The notes under the pieces were generated by a model. It had not been told where the DNA came from and ran no database searches. It saw only the letters and a list, made by a program, of their open reading frames with translations. This document shows positions 1 to 10,657 of a stretch of DNA of 64,000 nucleotides, piece after piece. The DNA is from Liquidambar formosana (taxonomy: Eukaryota; Streptophyta; Magnoliopsida; Saxifragales; Altingiaceae), in assembly GCA_039720395.1 (NCBI GenBank), contig CM077826.1:14251462-14315461 (forward strand). The letters run 5' to 3'. The first letter of the stretch is position 1; each line of letters begins with the position of its first letter. The position numbers and the translations under genes are program-made.

Positions 1-206
1 TTGAATATGCTTCTCTTGACAATCATCAACCCCCAGTGGTTTAAGTATACTCATGACTTGAGTACACTTCCTTATTTCAGTCTCAGGTTTTCAACCTCCC
101 ATCATTGTTGGTATCAGTGTGTGATTTCTCCGGGCTTTTTGGCCAAAAATGGGTTGTTCTTTATCATTGGTTCACAAGTGTAACTTGTTCGCCAATGAGG
201 GGCTTC
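1..206. other. Left-edge sequence before the long LTR
   Basis: No gene is recognised here. The stretch ends directly at the TG of a long LTR, and a purine-rich run lies at about 194-202, so it may be the 3' end of the internal region of an LTR element whose body is outside the window. The 60-residue open frame here resembles nothing I know. The base composition is ordinary for the region. Confidence 0.35.
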
Positions 207-998
207 TGTCACACCCCATTTTTGCACCACCTTACTAGGGCTGATCATTTCATGCATGTTTTTGTTTTGTTTTTTAGTCTAGTCACTTGCATTAGTTTTC
301 TAGAGTCACAAGGACAATGGATATGAATTTTGGTTCAAATTGGAGTTGATCTTGAGGGATAATAAGAGCTTTTGTGACTTGAGGGGCATAATCGTCTTTT
401 AAGTCCCAAACTTTTCATTTGACCTTGGAATGATCTCCAAATTGTCAATTGGAGTTCATATGGATGCATAAGAGGTATTTTTAGTGTCAATTTGGTAAGT
501 CAATGGCTCGGGATTAAAATGGCTCGATGTGGTTCAAGTTGGTTAATTGACCCTTCCTTGGGTTAGCTCTAATTGACTCACAATTACCAACCAAATCTTT
601 TCAAATTGACTTTCATTAGTCATCATTTTACCCTCAAAAGTGTTTCATGAAGTTCAATTTTGATATGGCCTGATGATGAGTTTAGTGTGGTTCTTTACGG
701 ATTATCCTTGAAGAATTAGTGCGAATCACAGCATGAGATTTTTGGTTAAAATAAAAAGAAAATTATTTTATTAAATTAGCCATTTTTATCATGACACTAA
801 CACGTGTACGTATGTGATGAGTGTGTGTACGCACATACGATACATGTGCATGCGTGTTAGCGGTCAGTCTCCCAATTTTTATAAAAGACAATTTCCTTTT
901 CCTATTCAGATTAGAAGTCTTTTATCATTATAAAATACCTTTTGATTATTCTCCAAGGAAACCTAGTCCAGGAAGGAAAGGGAAACTCCAGATTTCAG

Positions 999-1007
999 CT
1001 ATAAATA
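999..1007 (+). promoter_or_regulatory. TATA-like box in long LTR
   Basis: CTATAAATA is conserved in the reverse copy of the LTR near 22,700. Its place in the first half of a long LTR fits the U3/R promoter of an LTR retrotransposon. The transcription start cannot be read from sequence. Confidence 0.4.
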
Positions 1008-2642
1008 CTCTCTTAATGTCTTTAAACAAGGGAGAAGAGAAGAGGGTTTGGAGGGAGTGAAATTCGTCATAATTCAGCAGCAGATTTTCTGAAAACCAGC
1101 AGTCGTATTTTAATCATAACTTTTTCATCCGAAGTCAGAATTTGATGAAATTGGTCTTGTTAGAAATATAATTCAATTCTCTACAACTTTGTATTTCACA
1201 AGCTTTGTCCAAATCCAACGTTTTCATACCCAAAAACGTGATTGAAGTTGCTGCTGCTGCAAAGTGACGAGAATCACTTTTTCTTTTCTCTTGTTCTCTT
1301 TTTGTTTTCTATTTCTTTTCAAAGTTGAGTGAGTTTTGATCTCTTTGCTGTGATACCACTTTGACAAAGAGGAGGATTCGTGTTGGTTTGATTCACTCTA
1401 AAGACCTGAGGAGCCACGAACAATTACAAACACAAGGGGAGCCACTTCCTAAGGTATTCTCCTTCTCTATTCAAGCTTAAACTAGGTTTTCATATGGGTT
1501 AGGCTTATTGCATGTTAAAGGTAACTTTTTTATCATGTATTAACACTCTAGCTAGTTAATATACATGGAATATCTATTTTTTATCTACTGTTTAGCATGC
1601 TTTAGGGCTGTCCTTTAGGTTTTTAATGCATAGTTGTGATTCTTGTGCTCCTGTTTGTCCTTGTGCTAGGATTAGTGTCATTGCATGTTAGAGTTAGGAT
1701 TTTCATCATGTTATATTGCTTTAGTTAGTTAATATGCATGATTTAATTTCTGTTTAGTTTGGTTTTAGCATGATTAAAGTATGTTTTGTATGTTTTTAAG
1801 CATATTTGTGAGTTTAGGGTTTTAGAGTCATTGTTTCGTGTTTGTTTTCATATAGCATGATAAAGTAGACTTTTTTATTTGGTTTTTCTTCGTGTTTGCT
1901 GTATATGTTTTTCATATGGAGTAAACATGATAGTTTTGCATGCATGTTAGTATGTTTTAGGGTTTTTATGCATGATATGGTTCTAGGAATATGTTAGGAC
2001 TTATTATTGTTCGCTGTTTTTGCTATTGGCATGCTTAGTGGATGATTTTAGGTCATAATACTATTCTGTCCAGATTTGCATGTTAGTGTTTTTGCATGGT
2101 TTTGAGCACTTGTAAGGATGCAAATAGGTGTGGTATTTGTCCCATGGCAAATAGGGCTGCTTATGTCTGAAATGGCTAAATGCTTGGAGCTAATTGCGCT
2201 CAGGTAAGTGGGTGTGAAGGTGCCCCAATTCACCTTTCTTCTTAACTCATTCTCTTCTCCCTATTTAGGGTTAATTTTTAATATGATCCTATGGTTTAAT
2301 TAGAGGTTTCCTTAACCAACAAAATTCTGGTTTTTATTAAAGTTTCCATTTTGTGGATTTCTTTCCTAAAATCAAACTTTCTATCATATTCAACTCTTTT
2401 GATCAAATAAGGAAACCTAGGGTTTTTACCATAGGTTTGTATTAGGATTTAACCTTAGTTCTAATCGAACTACGTGGACTTTGATCCATGTATTTCGTTG
2501 CATGGTACGTAGGCGCTCTTCGTGAGGTTCAAGTCCGTTCTAGGATCCAAGCATCCTAGGTTTATTTATGTTTTCTTTTCTTCTTTTTATTTTCTGTTTT
2601 TATTTGCTTATTATGCATGGATGGATGAATGAAATATATGAT

Positions 2643-2647
2643 ATGCA
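2643..2647. repeat. Copia target-site duplication, left
   Basis: ATGCA lies immediately before the Copia 5' LTR and is repeated exactly at 12,317-12,321 after the 3' LTR. The other long-LTR copy carries one uninterrupted copy of this site near 21,021-21,028, which confirms the junction. Confidence 0.95.
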
Positions 2648-4305
2648 TGTTAGGATTATGCCCTAGAGCCAATCATAGAGATGATTGTTTAGGGATTAGG
2701 AACAATCATTTGATTTCATTTATGTATGTCACATTTATTATTGATTTAATAAAAGGGCTTATTCTATTATGTTTATATGCATCATTTATATTTACATAAT
2801 ATGTCCATGGAGTTAGAGTTGAGAATATGGAATTACAAAGAGTTGTAATTTTGAGACTATAGATATATCTCTGTACTAAACTCCTTAAGCATTCCTAGTT
2901 GAAGGTTCACTATGATGGACAGTAATGAACCATAGGACTAGCACTTGTTAGGTTGACTCTATAGGAGGATAGCTAGTCTCAAGCTATTTGTGTGGAGACA
3001 CTACAACCAACAAGTGGGTGCCTATTATAAGAATAGGTACACTGAATGTGACCAAAGATATGAGATAAACTGAATGGAGTTTTTTCCTGCCTGTCAATCA
3101 GTTTCTCATTGTTATAGTGGTACAAGTAATCCTTAGACCTGAGACACCATAGTTGCCTTATGCATGTAGCTTTAGAAGTTTGATAACACTAAGTGCAAAT
3201 CCTATTCAGGGGTTTGCAAAGGTGTTCATTGGCCCTACTGCTATGTGTGTGAAGGCATATGAGTGATCAACAAGGGATCCATCACTCTCAGGAAAGAGAG
3301 AGAATGTCTCATATAGCATTCATAATATAACTCATTAAATCCATGGCCATGGTAGGATGAATATGAAAAGAGTTTCATGAGTTCATCAATGAGTTGATAT
3401 CTATGAATGAGTATAAAGTAATTGAACTAGGGACTTGACAGACTTCCATGTCCTATTAGTCCAATTGGAGACATTGTGTTGAAGGAAGGATGCAATTGTA
3501 ACCTATAAACTATAACAGAAGGGTTCTTTGTAAATGACTATTCACCTCATTAAGGACCACACCATGAGCCATATGCTAGGTGTTACTCATGGTTAGTAGA
3601 AGCCCTAATTGATATAAGTGAGTTATAATCAATTAGGGAATTGGAAGGAGTTCCAATTAGACCCTAAATGGAAAGCGTTCCATTGTGCACACCTCGTGCT
3701 ATTCCTACTACTTGATGATGTGAACCCAATGGGTCACACACTGATCATGCAAGAAGGGCTTTAAAGTCTATGAGAGAAAGGGTTTTAGTGAATAAAGAAT
3801 AGTTCTTTATGGGCCTATTTGTATTTGATACAAATAATAGGGGTTAATGTGCAATTAAGAGTAATTACACATAACCCTATTAGGGTTTCTTCCCCATGGC
3901 CAGCCCCCTTTAGTGGGCTGCCTATATAAGTCACACTTATGTGTGACATGGCATAATAGGCTTGCACAATAAACCCTAGCCGTCCAGCCCCTTGGAGGCT
4001 CTCTTCTCTCTCTCTCTCTTCTCCACCTCTAGCAACAACAAGGAAGAAGAAAGAAAGGACTTGAAGCTCTAGCTAGGTGTGGATACCGTTGGAGGCAGCA
4101 CACTTGGGCTGCTCATTCACCGCTGTCCGGAATCAAAGCTTGGAGCAAAAAGGAGAAGACAAAAAATTCTGTAAGTGTTCTAACCCTCTTTGTAGTTAGG
4201 GTTTGATTTTGTGTTATGCATAGTTAGATTCATGGGATTGGGAATCGTAGGAAAAAATTTTTATATTCCGCCTTTGTATTTTTCCCTCTTATTCGATTCC
4301 CAACA
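2648..4305 (+). repeat. Copia 5' LTR
   Basis: This 1,658-bp LTR starts TGTTAGGATTATG and ends GATTCCCAACA. A TATA-like CTATATAAG lies at 3,922-3,930, and a CT-rich run (4,001-4,025) lies downstream of it. Confidence 0.95.
3922..3930 (+). promoter_or_regulatory. TATA-like box in Copia LTR
   Basis: CTATATAAG lies about 380 bp before the LTR end and is followed by a CT-rich leader, as expected for the U3/R boundary. The same sequence is present in the 3' LTR near 11,932-11,940. Confidence 0.5.
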
Positions 4306-4306
4306 G

Positions 4307-4320
4307 TGGTATCAGAGCCA
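4307..4320 (+). other. Primer-binding site
   Basis: TGGTATCAGAGCCA begins one base after the 5' LTR. It is the classic plant Copia primer site, complementary to the 3' end of initiator methionine tRNA. Confidence 0.93.
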
Positions 4321-5812
4321 TGATTATGCATAATACAAAATACATATGGGCTGGTAATTATGGTGTAGTTGAATGATTCAAAAATCTGGAAAATTTTTTC
4401 TGCATAATTGGTTTTCCTTCATGGCTGAACCTAGGGTTTGGAACCCTAGGTCAATTCTCTTCTACTCCTCTTCTAATTGATGGTTAAGTGTATCCATGGA
4501 TGCAATAGGTTGCATAAGGTTTGAGTTTGGAGAAGAAGAATAAGGAAACTAGGGTTTTATAAAACTGTTATGAACAGTTTTCATGGTTGCCATGAAAAAC
4601 CGTCATCTTGTTTTGCATGCCGAATTCAGAGTTCTTCTCCAAAATTTTCGAGCCATATATGGTTAGAAAGCTCTTCGAATAAGCTTTCCAACCCAACAAA
4701 CGGTGCGTCAATCCGAGTTCTGTAGTGAAAGTTATGAATTTTTTACTACAGGCTGTCTGGAAAGACAGTTTTGCTCGGGAATGATGCAATAGCCACAACT
4801 TTGAGTTATTGATGGAGATCAAAGGCATGGCAATGGTTGCCACCACTTGGGTTATGTTCTAGACATGGTAGGGAAAGGTTCCCAAGCATTTAGATGCATC
4901 ATAATTGGATTAAGATGCTAGAACAGAAGGAAGAAGGAGAAGAACACCATGGAGGCTGAATCTGGGTTTTAGAACCCTGAGGTTCTTGCAATTAATTCTA
5001 ATTAAAGCTGCTGTATTTATGATGGAAAATCATTATAGGATCATTATATATCATGTGTATATGATTTTCTTTAAGTTTCAAAAAGGTTTTGATGGAAAAA
5101 GATTCAAAAAGTTTGAAAATTTTTCATGAACAGCATAGCAGAATTTTTCTGCAGAAAAGTCATCAATGGAGTTTTGATTAGAACTTGAGTTAGGGAACTC
5201 CAAATTGTATGAAACCAATTGCATTAGTTTCCTAAGACATGTAGGATACTGGGAAAATTCGTTTGGTAGCCTAATTCATTCATCTTGCTGGGTTTTAAAT
5301 CAATTTCTGATCATGGACAGTGTGCTGTCAAATTCTGGGCAGCCTACTGTTGTTTTAATTGTTTAGAACAATTGGTGATGATTTGATCATCCAAACCTCT
5401 TCTATTAGCTTAGTATTTCATGTAGGGACATGATACAAAAGCTGGTTTCAATGGAGGAGTCGAATTGATAAGGATTTAGAAGCTATTGTGACCTTCAAGG
5501 TCTGCAACAATGGCTCCAGCAATGGGTTTTGGAAACCCTAATTGTTCTTGATGATGGCAGCCACTTCCACCACTTCTCACGTGTCCAGAGGCTTGTCCCA
5601 CACCCCTAGGATGTTCTCCCATGGCTGGTCATGGCCTCCCACAGTTGTTGGTTGCCATGGCAACCTAGCCAAGCTCAGGCAGCCCCCTGGTAGTGACGGC
5701 TGCATAGAGTTAAGGATGAAACCCTAATTTTGAGTTAATGATGAAACCCTAATTTCATTATGGCATTAATTAAAACCCTAATTGGAATATTAATTACCTT
5801 AATTAAGAGTTA

Positions 5813-5839
5813 ATGATTGGTCATTAAATGACCAATCAT
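5813..5839. repeat. 27-nt palindrome, copy 1
   Basis: A perfect inverted repeat with 13-nt arms (ATGATTGGTCATT and its complement) around one central base. The same 27 nt recur at 6,003-6,029. It can form a DNA cruciform or RNA hairpin. Confidence 0.85.
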
Positions 5840-6002
5840 GGTTATTGATTGTTAGGGCATAATTAATACCATTAATGATGTCTAGGGTTAGGGTTTTTGA
5901 TAACCCTAATTAGTGTAATTTATTAAGGGTAATTAATACCCTATTTGGCATTAATTAAACCCTAATCCCTTTTATTAAATACCGTATGAACCTAGGGTTT
6001 TA

Positions 6003-6029
6003 ATGATTGGTCATTAAATGACCAATCAT
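6003..6029. repeat. 27-nt palindrome, copy 2
   Basis: This is an exact second copy of the palindrome at 5,813-5,839, 190 bp downstream. The flanks differ, so only the palindrome core is strictly shared. Confidence 0.85.
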
Positions 6030-7286
6030 AAGGCATTTAATGATTAGGGCTTGCATTTAGGGTTTAGGGTTTTAGGAAACCCTAATGCACTAATTCATCA
6101 TTTAATTGATTTTATTTAATTCCCATGTTAATTATTTAATTAATATTGATTAATTTTATAATGTTTTAAATGGTTTAAAATACAATTGGGGATTAAATTA
6201 AAATCTGGAAATTCTTAATTAAATGAAATTGTTTTGTTTAAATAAGGAAACCCTAATATTGGATATTAGAGTTATTTTAGGAAACTTTATATGTTTCTAT
6301 TAATTTGATTAATTGAAACTAAATGTCTTAAATGTTAAGACTTTATTTAATTCTGGATATTTTTGTTGAAACCTAATAAGATTAGGATGCATTAATGAGA
6401 TTAATGTAAATCATTCAAGAGAATTACCATAATGCCCATATGTTTTAATGCTTACAGTTTTTCTTTACATTATGCAATGAGATTGTATGTATGTGTTTGG
6501 ATGATGATTATGGACTATACCCCTTAAACCAATTGTGATTGGCCGTCTTATGAATGGGATGTTATTATTTACAAGAGTTGTAATTTATTAAGGTGATGTA
6601 ATTTATTTGGGGCTTGCATGCCACCTTCCCTCTCCCTCTCTCTCTATCATTCTCTTATGTACCCCACATTCCCCTTATGTATCCCTTTCTTTAAATTATG
6701 TAAATGTTATGTAATCGAGAGCGCACTAAGGAGCATGGTGGACCCAAAAGAGCATGATAGAGCCCAACAAGCCAATGGTGGAGACCATCAAGCCAAGGGA
6801 GCAGATTGAAGGACTTGAAAGCTTAGAGAAGTGTTTCAAGACAGCATGCATGTTTCGAATGTGTTATTTTACGATCACCTACACCCACCTTAGACCTTGG
6901 ATTCAATCTATTGGCTTGGATTGAATCCTCTCAAAGTCCATAATCATCATAGTGGGAGCTTTAATTTATGAGATAATTGTATTAGCTCCAATACCATAGT
7001 TTGGTATATGTTACCTATTCACTTAGGGACTAATATCAAAATATGGTACTTTATATATGTTGATATATAATAGCATGTGATGTATGATTTATAATAGCAT
7101 GAGATGTATGATTATAAATAGCATAATTTATATGTTTAAATTTTGATACATAGGATACATGTTAATTTGATGAGACCCTTTAAAACCCCTCTTATTTAAT
7201 ATTAAGTTGAAAATGGAGAAGTCATTGGGGAATGAATTCTTCATTGCCTTCCATCATTATAGGATCATCTAACGTCCCTTAATGTG

Positions 7287-7596
7287 GGTACCTGGCTGCA
7301 GACATGTAGGAGCTACCGATGTTAAAGACATTACTTGAAACTATCACATATGAGATATCATGGGGTGCCTAAACTGGTATATACCAAGAAACTAACATGT
7401 GAGGTATATATTTGGCGAAACATACCTGTGTGAATGATGGGTTTAACTTAACTAGGGAAGTATTCCAAGAAACTGACATGTGAGGTGTATGTTCCCTAGA
7501 GGCAAAACGATTGGAACTTGCTTATGAAGCAATAGACAAAGAGTTGTCTTCTTATTGTGGGTTAGAAGCCAAGAAACTAACATGTGAGGCTTCTAG
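7287..7596 (+). repeat. Array of hairpins with a shared loop
   Basis: Three hairpins share the 17-nt loop AAGAAACTRACATGTGA closed by CC/GG. Hairpin 1 has perfect 8-bp arms (7,378-7,385 with 7,403-7,410). Hairpin 2 has inner pairing plus a perfect outer 8-bp pairing (CTAGGGAA 7,452-7,459 with TTCCCTAG 7,492-7,499). Hairpin 3 has 8-bp arms (7,563-7,570 with 7,588-7,595). The arms differ in sequence between hairpins yet remain complementary. A fourth, diverged one lies at 7,287-7,317 (GGTACC with GG-agc-TACC). The spacing is about 80-105 bp. Function unknown; folding of the element's RNA is an inference. Confidence 0.7.
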
Positions 7597-7986
7597 GTCA
7601 CAGTGGGACCCCAATCCCCATTAGGAATGAGATTCCCGAATTCCATTAGAGGGTGTATGGAATTTGATAAAATAGTGGGAGGTACCATATGATTAAAGAC
7701 CCAATCATTATGGATAAAAATGAAATCTAATTCTCTGTTTATGTAGATTACCTAATTACTCACCTCAAAACCCCTATTTCCTAATATATAGGATATTGAT
7801 AGTTTGACTAAACCCGATTTCTTTGATTGACTTAGGAAATTGAGAATTGTTCTCAACTTCAAAAGATTGTTTATATGCTATTAGGCCTTTTATTAAAGGC
7901 CCTCCATAAAACATCCTAAGAAGAAAAAGACACTATGCGCAATTGGCATCTTGTTGCCATGCTATATGATAGTATTGATGACTAAT

Positions 7987-8060
7987 GAGCTTCAGAAGCA
8001 AAATTAGTAAATGCAAGTGCCTTTGATGTCCTACATCACATACAAAGGTTGTATTGTGAG
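7987..8060 (+). pseudogene. Copia Gag remnant
   Basis: Short frames around 8,010-8,060 read like the conserved part of plant Copia Gag (an NxSAFDVLHHIQ-like string after a degraded ELQKQ). Stops and frame changes surround it. This is the first coding trace after the primer site, 3.7 kb downstream. Confidence 0.45.
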
Positions 8061-9718
8061 TAAAATAATACTATAAAGTATAGTACTTGTAAAGGATTTC
8101 TTCTGGACTAGGATGTAATAAAAGTTGTTTATTAATAATCATTCTTTTGAAAAATGATTAATCACATAGAATAGCTTGAGAAGCTAGATGTGATTTAAAA
8201 TGGAAGCATAGAGGAAAGCAAGTCTTGAAAAGTCAAAGACAAAGAAATATAATTATTTTGTAGTAAACATAAGGTATTGTAAAGGGAACTTGATAAAGTA
8301 TCAGTCTTCCTAGAAGAACCAAACTTTTGAAGTTTTGGTTCATGCTCTAAACTAAATTGTTGGTTAGTTCTGCTTCTTGGTTTTTGGATTCTAGTATAAT
8401 CTAAATCGAAGCAGAAAGTTAAGTAGATAATAAGTTACCTTTAAAAATTTTAATGGAGCAAGAGTTGCTAGATTAATTTTGGGAACTTATTTCTTAACTA
8501 AGTCATTTAAGACATTCTAGAAATTTGATTTCCGAATTTAAATGACTAATTAGAGCGAATGCAACGTATTCCGAGAATACAAGAGATGTAGAGACTCTCA
8601 TTTAAATGTAACGATTATGACTTGGTTATGAGATGACCAAACCCATCTTTTACTTGGTGAAGTGAATGAGTTACATTTATAATTTGACTATACATTGTGA
8701 TGTACACAGTCATGTAGAGCATGCATTCAATTATAGTAGACTCATCTTAGAATACCATAGCTCAATGGTGAATCTAAGAGAACAAATTGAACCCTATTAA
8801 GATATGGTTTGATCCATGATGAGTTTTACTAATGTATCCATCTAGGATATACCTTAAAATTGCTACATATTGATAATTTAGGGTTCACTCCAGTTTTGTC
8901 CCAATTATATCAGATATGATATGGGAAGAAACCCAACTTAAAGAAGTTAAGGCTTGGGCTTGTGCTACGTTTGTCTGGAAACATAATGTAGACAATCTGG
9001 AAATAAGGTCAAGTAAGTGTTGAATTGTGGTATATCCTAAAAGTGGTTGGGATAGTATTTCTATTATTCTAATGAACAAAAGTTGTCCATTAGGATGATT
9101 GCTGGATTTTCTTGAGAAAGAGTTCATTCAAGAAAGATGCAAAAGTATATAGAATTTACAGAATTGTTTGTAAAGCCACAAACCAACAAAGATCCAACCC
9201 TTGCCCCTATTGAGGCAAAACCTTTAATTACACCACATTCTTTTCATAGATCAAATTGGATATTTCTTTAACATAAGAGAGATATTGTATCTCCATTAGA
9301 ATGTGAAAGAATTGTTCTTTGGTGATAAAGATCACCAAGATAATCCTATTGATTATGATTAGGCGATGTTTGACATCAACTTGAGAAATGACTAAGAGTC
9401 ATTAAATCCAATATGGACAGGTAGAGACCTAAAAGGCTTGACTATTTAAGAATGTTTTCAACATAGGCAAAAAGTTGTCTATAAAGAAACTTGTTTGATA
9501 ATAGTTATGCTGAAATCCATTTGGATCTTGTTATCTATAAACACACATTTTGAATATGAGATATGTCAAAAAGGATATAAAGATGTTATATCAAATGGTG
9601 AAAAACCATAAAAGTGTGTAAGTTATAGAAGTCTAATAATAGACTACAAGGTTCTCATAATTAGAACATCTATAAAGTTGAAGTAATCAAATTGTTTGAT
9701 TTCTCTCATTGTATAGAT

Positions 9719-9796
9719 GGACCATGAGTGTATAAAAGGTTAGTGGGAGTGCGATCGTTTTTCTTTATCCTAAGTATAGATGACATCCTAATCATT
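9719..9796 (+). pseudogene. Copia reverse transcriptase remnant
   Basis: The strings DHEC, SGSAIVFL (9,742-9,765) and SIDDILII (9,773-9,796) match the conserved Copia reverse transcriptase stretch around the catalytic DD pair, but they lie in different frames with a stop between. A partial duplication of the DD region follows at about 9,800-9,830. The enzyme cannot be made from this copy. Confidence 0.75.
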
Positions 9797-10546
9797 ATGA
9801 ATGATATATGAATGACATCCTAATCGTTTTGGTTTTTGGAGAAAAACTAATTCATGAAAGATTTGGGAGAAGCATCCAACAAGATCTATAGAGATAGATC
9901 ATATAGATTGCTAAGTATCTTCAAATCATCAAACATAGTTGAAATGTTGAAGGAGTTCAACATGGAGAATTCTGAGGGAGGTCTGATTTACTTCAGATAA
10001 GAATTCATTATTCAAGGGCATGTGCCCTAGGATAACACAAGTAAGGTTCTTAAAGTGTTAAGAAGCCTTATTCTACACTATGTATTGAACCTGATATCTA
10101 TTATGTTGTAATTGTTACAAATAGTTATCAGTTAATTCAAATTTGGAATATTGGATTGTATATGGAAATTGTAAACTCATAGTAGATGGGTATATGGATT
10201 TGGATATAATCCATATGGGGTATATTTTATATTCACTTTAGTTGGTGAAATACTTAATGGAAGAACTGTATGAAAGATACAGTGGATTCCATTATTAAGG
10301 GTGAATTAATTGTCGCATTGTCTAGGAGACTGTTTGGATCTATAAGTTCATTTAGAACTTGGAGTTGTTCTTTCCATTGAGTTGCCCACACCTTGTTTTG
10401 TGACAACAATGGGTCTATATCTCAAGTATAGGAATCACGGTCTCATCAAAAGTCCAAACTCATAGAGTGACAATTCCAAGTGATTAGAGGAATCATTGGA
10501 AGAGGTAATAGATACATTACAAAAGATATTATCTACAAAAGTTTTT

Positions 10547-10600
10547 GTAGACCTACTGACTAAAGCTTTAAAACATAATTGGTTATGTCTAAGACCAACA
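10547..10600 (+). pseudogene. Copia RNase H C-terminal remnant
   Basis: VDLLTKAL is read from 10,547 and corresponds to the (A)D(I/L)LTK motif that ends Copia RNase H, just upstream of the polypurine tract. Its position relative to the 3' LTR is as expected for an element of this class. Confidence 0.6.
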
Positions 10601-10647
10601 TCTTGAGAAGATAGGTATGCGATACATGGTCGATTGGCTTTAGTGCA

Positions 10648-10657
10648 AGTGGGAGAT
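10648..10657 (+). other. Polypurine tract
   Basis: AGTGGGAGAT directly precedes the 3' LTR, matching the plus-strand priming tract typical of plant Copia elements. Confidence 0.8.

Larger units (their letters stand above)
207..2647 (+). mobile_element. Long LTR, first part (split by Copia)
   Basis: This LTR begins TGTCACACCCC at 207 and matches, in reverse complement, the solo LTR at 20,677-23,497 almost base for base. It is interrupted at 2,647 by a Copia element and resumes at 12,322, ending ...GATGACA at 12,666, for about 2.79 kb in all. A TATA-like CTATAAATA lies at 999-1007. No tRNA-type primer site follows 12,666, and the 5 bp on the two sides (GCTTC and TAGAG) do not match, so this is best read as the 3' LTR of an element extending left, or a solo LTR with a lost target duplication. 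The long LTR and TGTCACACC start suggest a Gypsy-type element, which I infer rather than prove. Confidence 0.75.
4321..7900 (+). other. Long non-coding leader of the Copia element
   Basis: This stretch of 3.6 kb has no gene I recognise. It is AT-rich and repetitive, with many AACCCTAAT/ATTAGGG-type words between 5,700 and 6,100, two adjacent TTTAGGG telomere-like units near 6,057-6,070, two identical 27-nt palindromes and an array of hairpins (listed separately). It may be a structured leader or acquired sequence. The short open frames at 5,542-5,727 and 6,618-6,809 show no known domain. Confidence 0.6.

Noticed and set aside
821..1060. 79-codon open frame, with an identical product at 22,640-22,879 on the other strand
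   Set aside because: Both lie at the same place in the two LTR copies across the TATA region. Identity follows from LTR similarity, and the product resembles nothing known.
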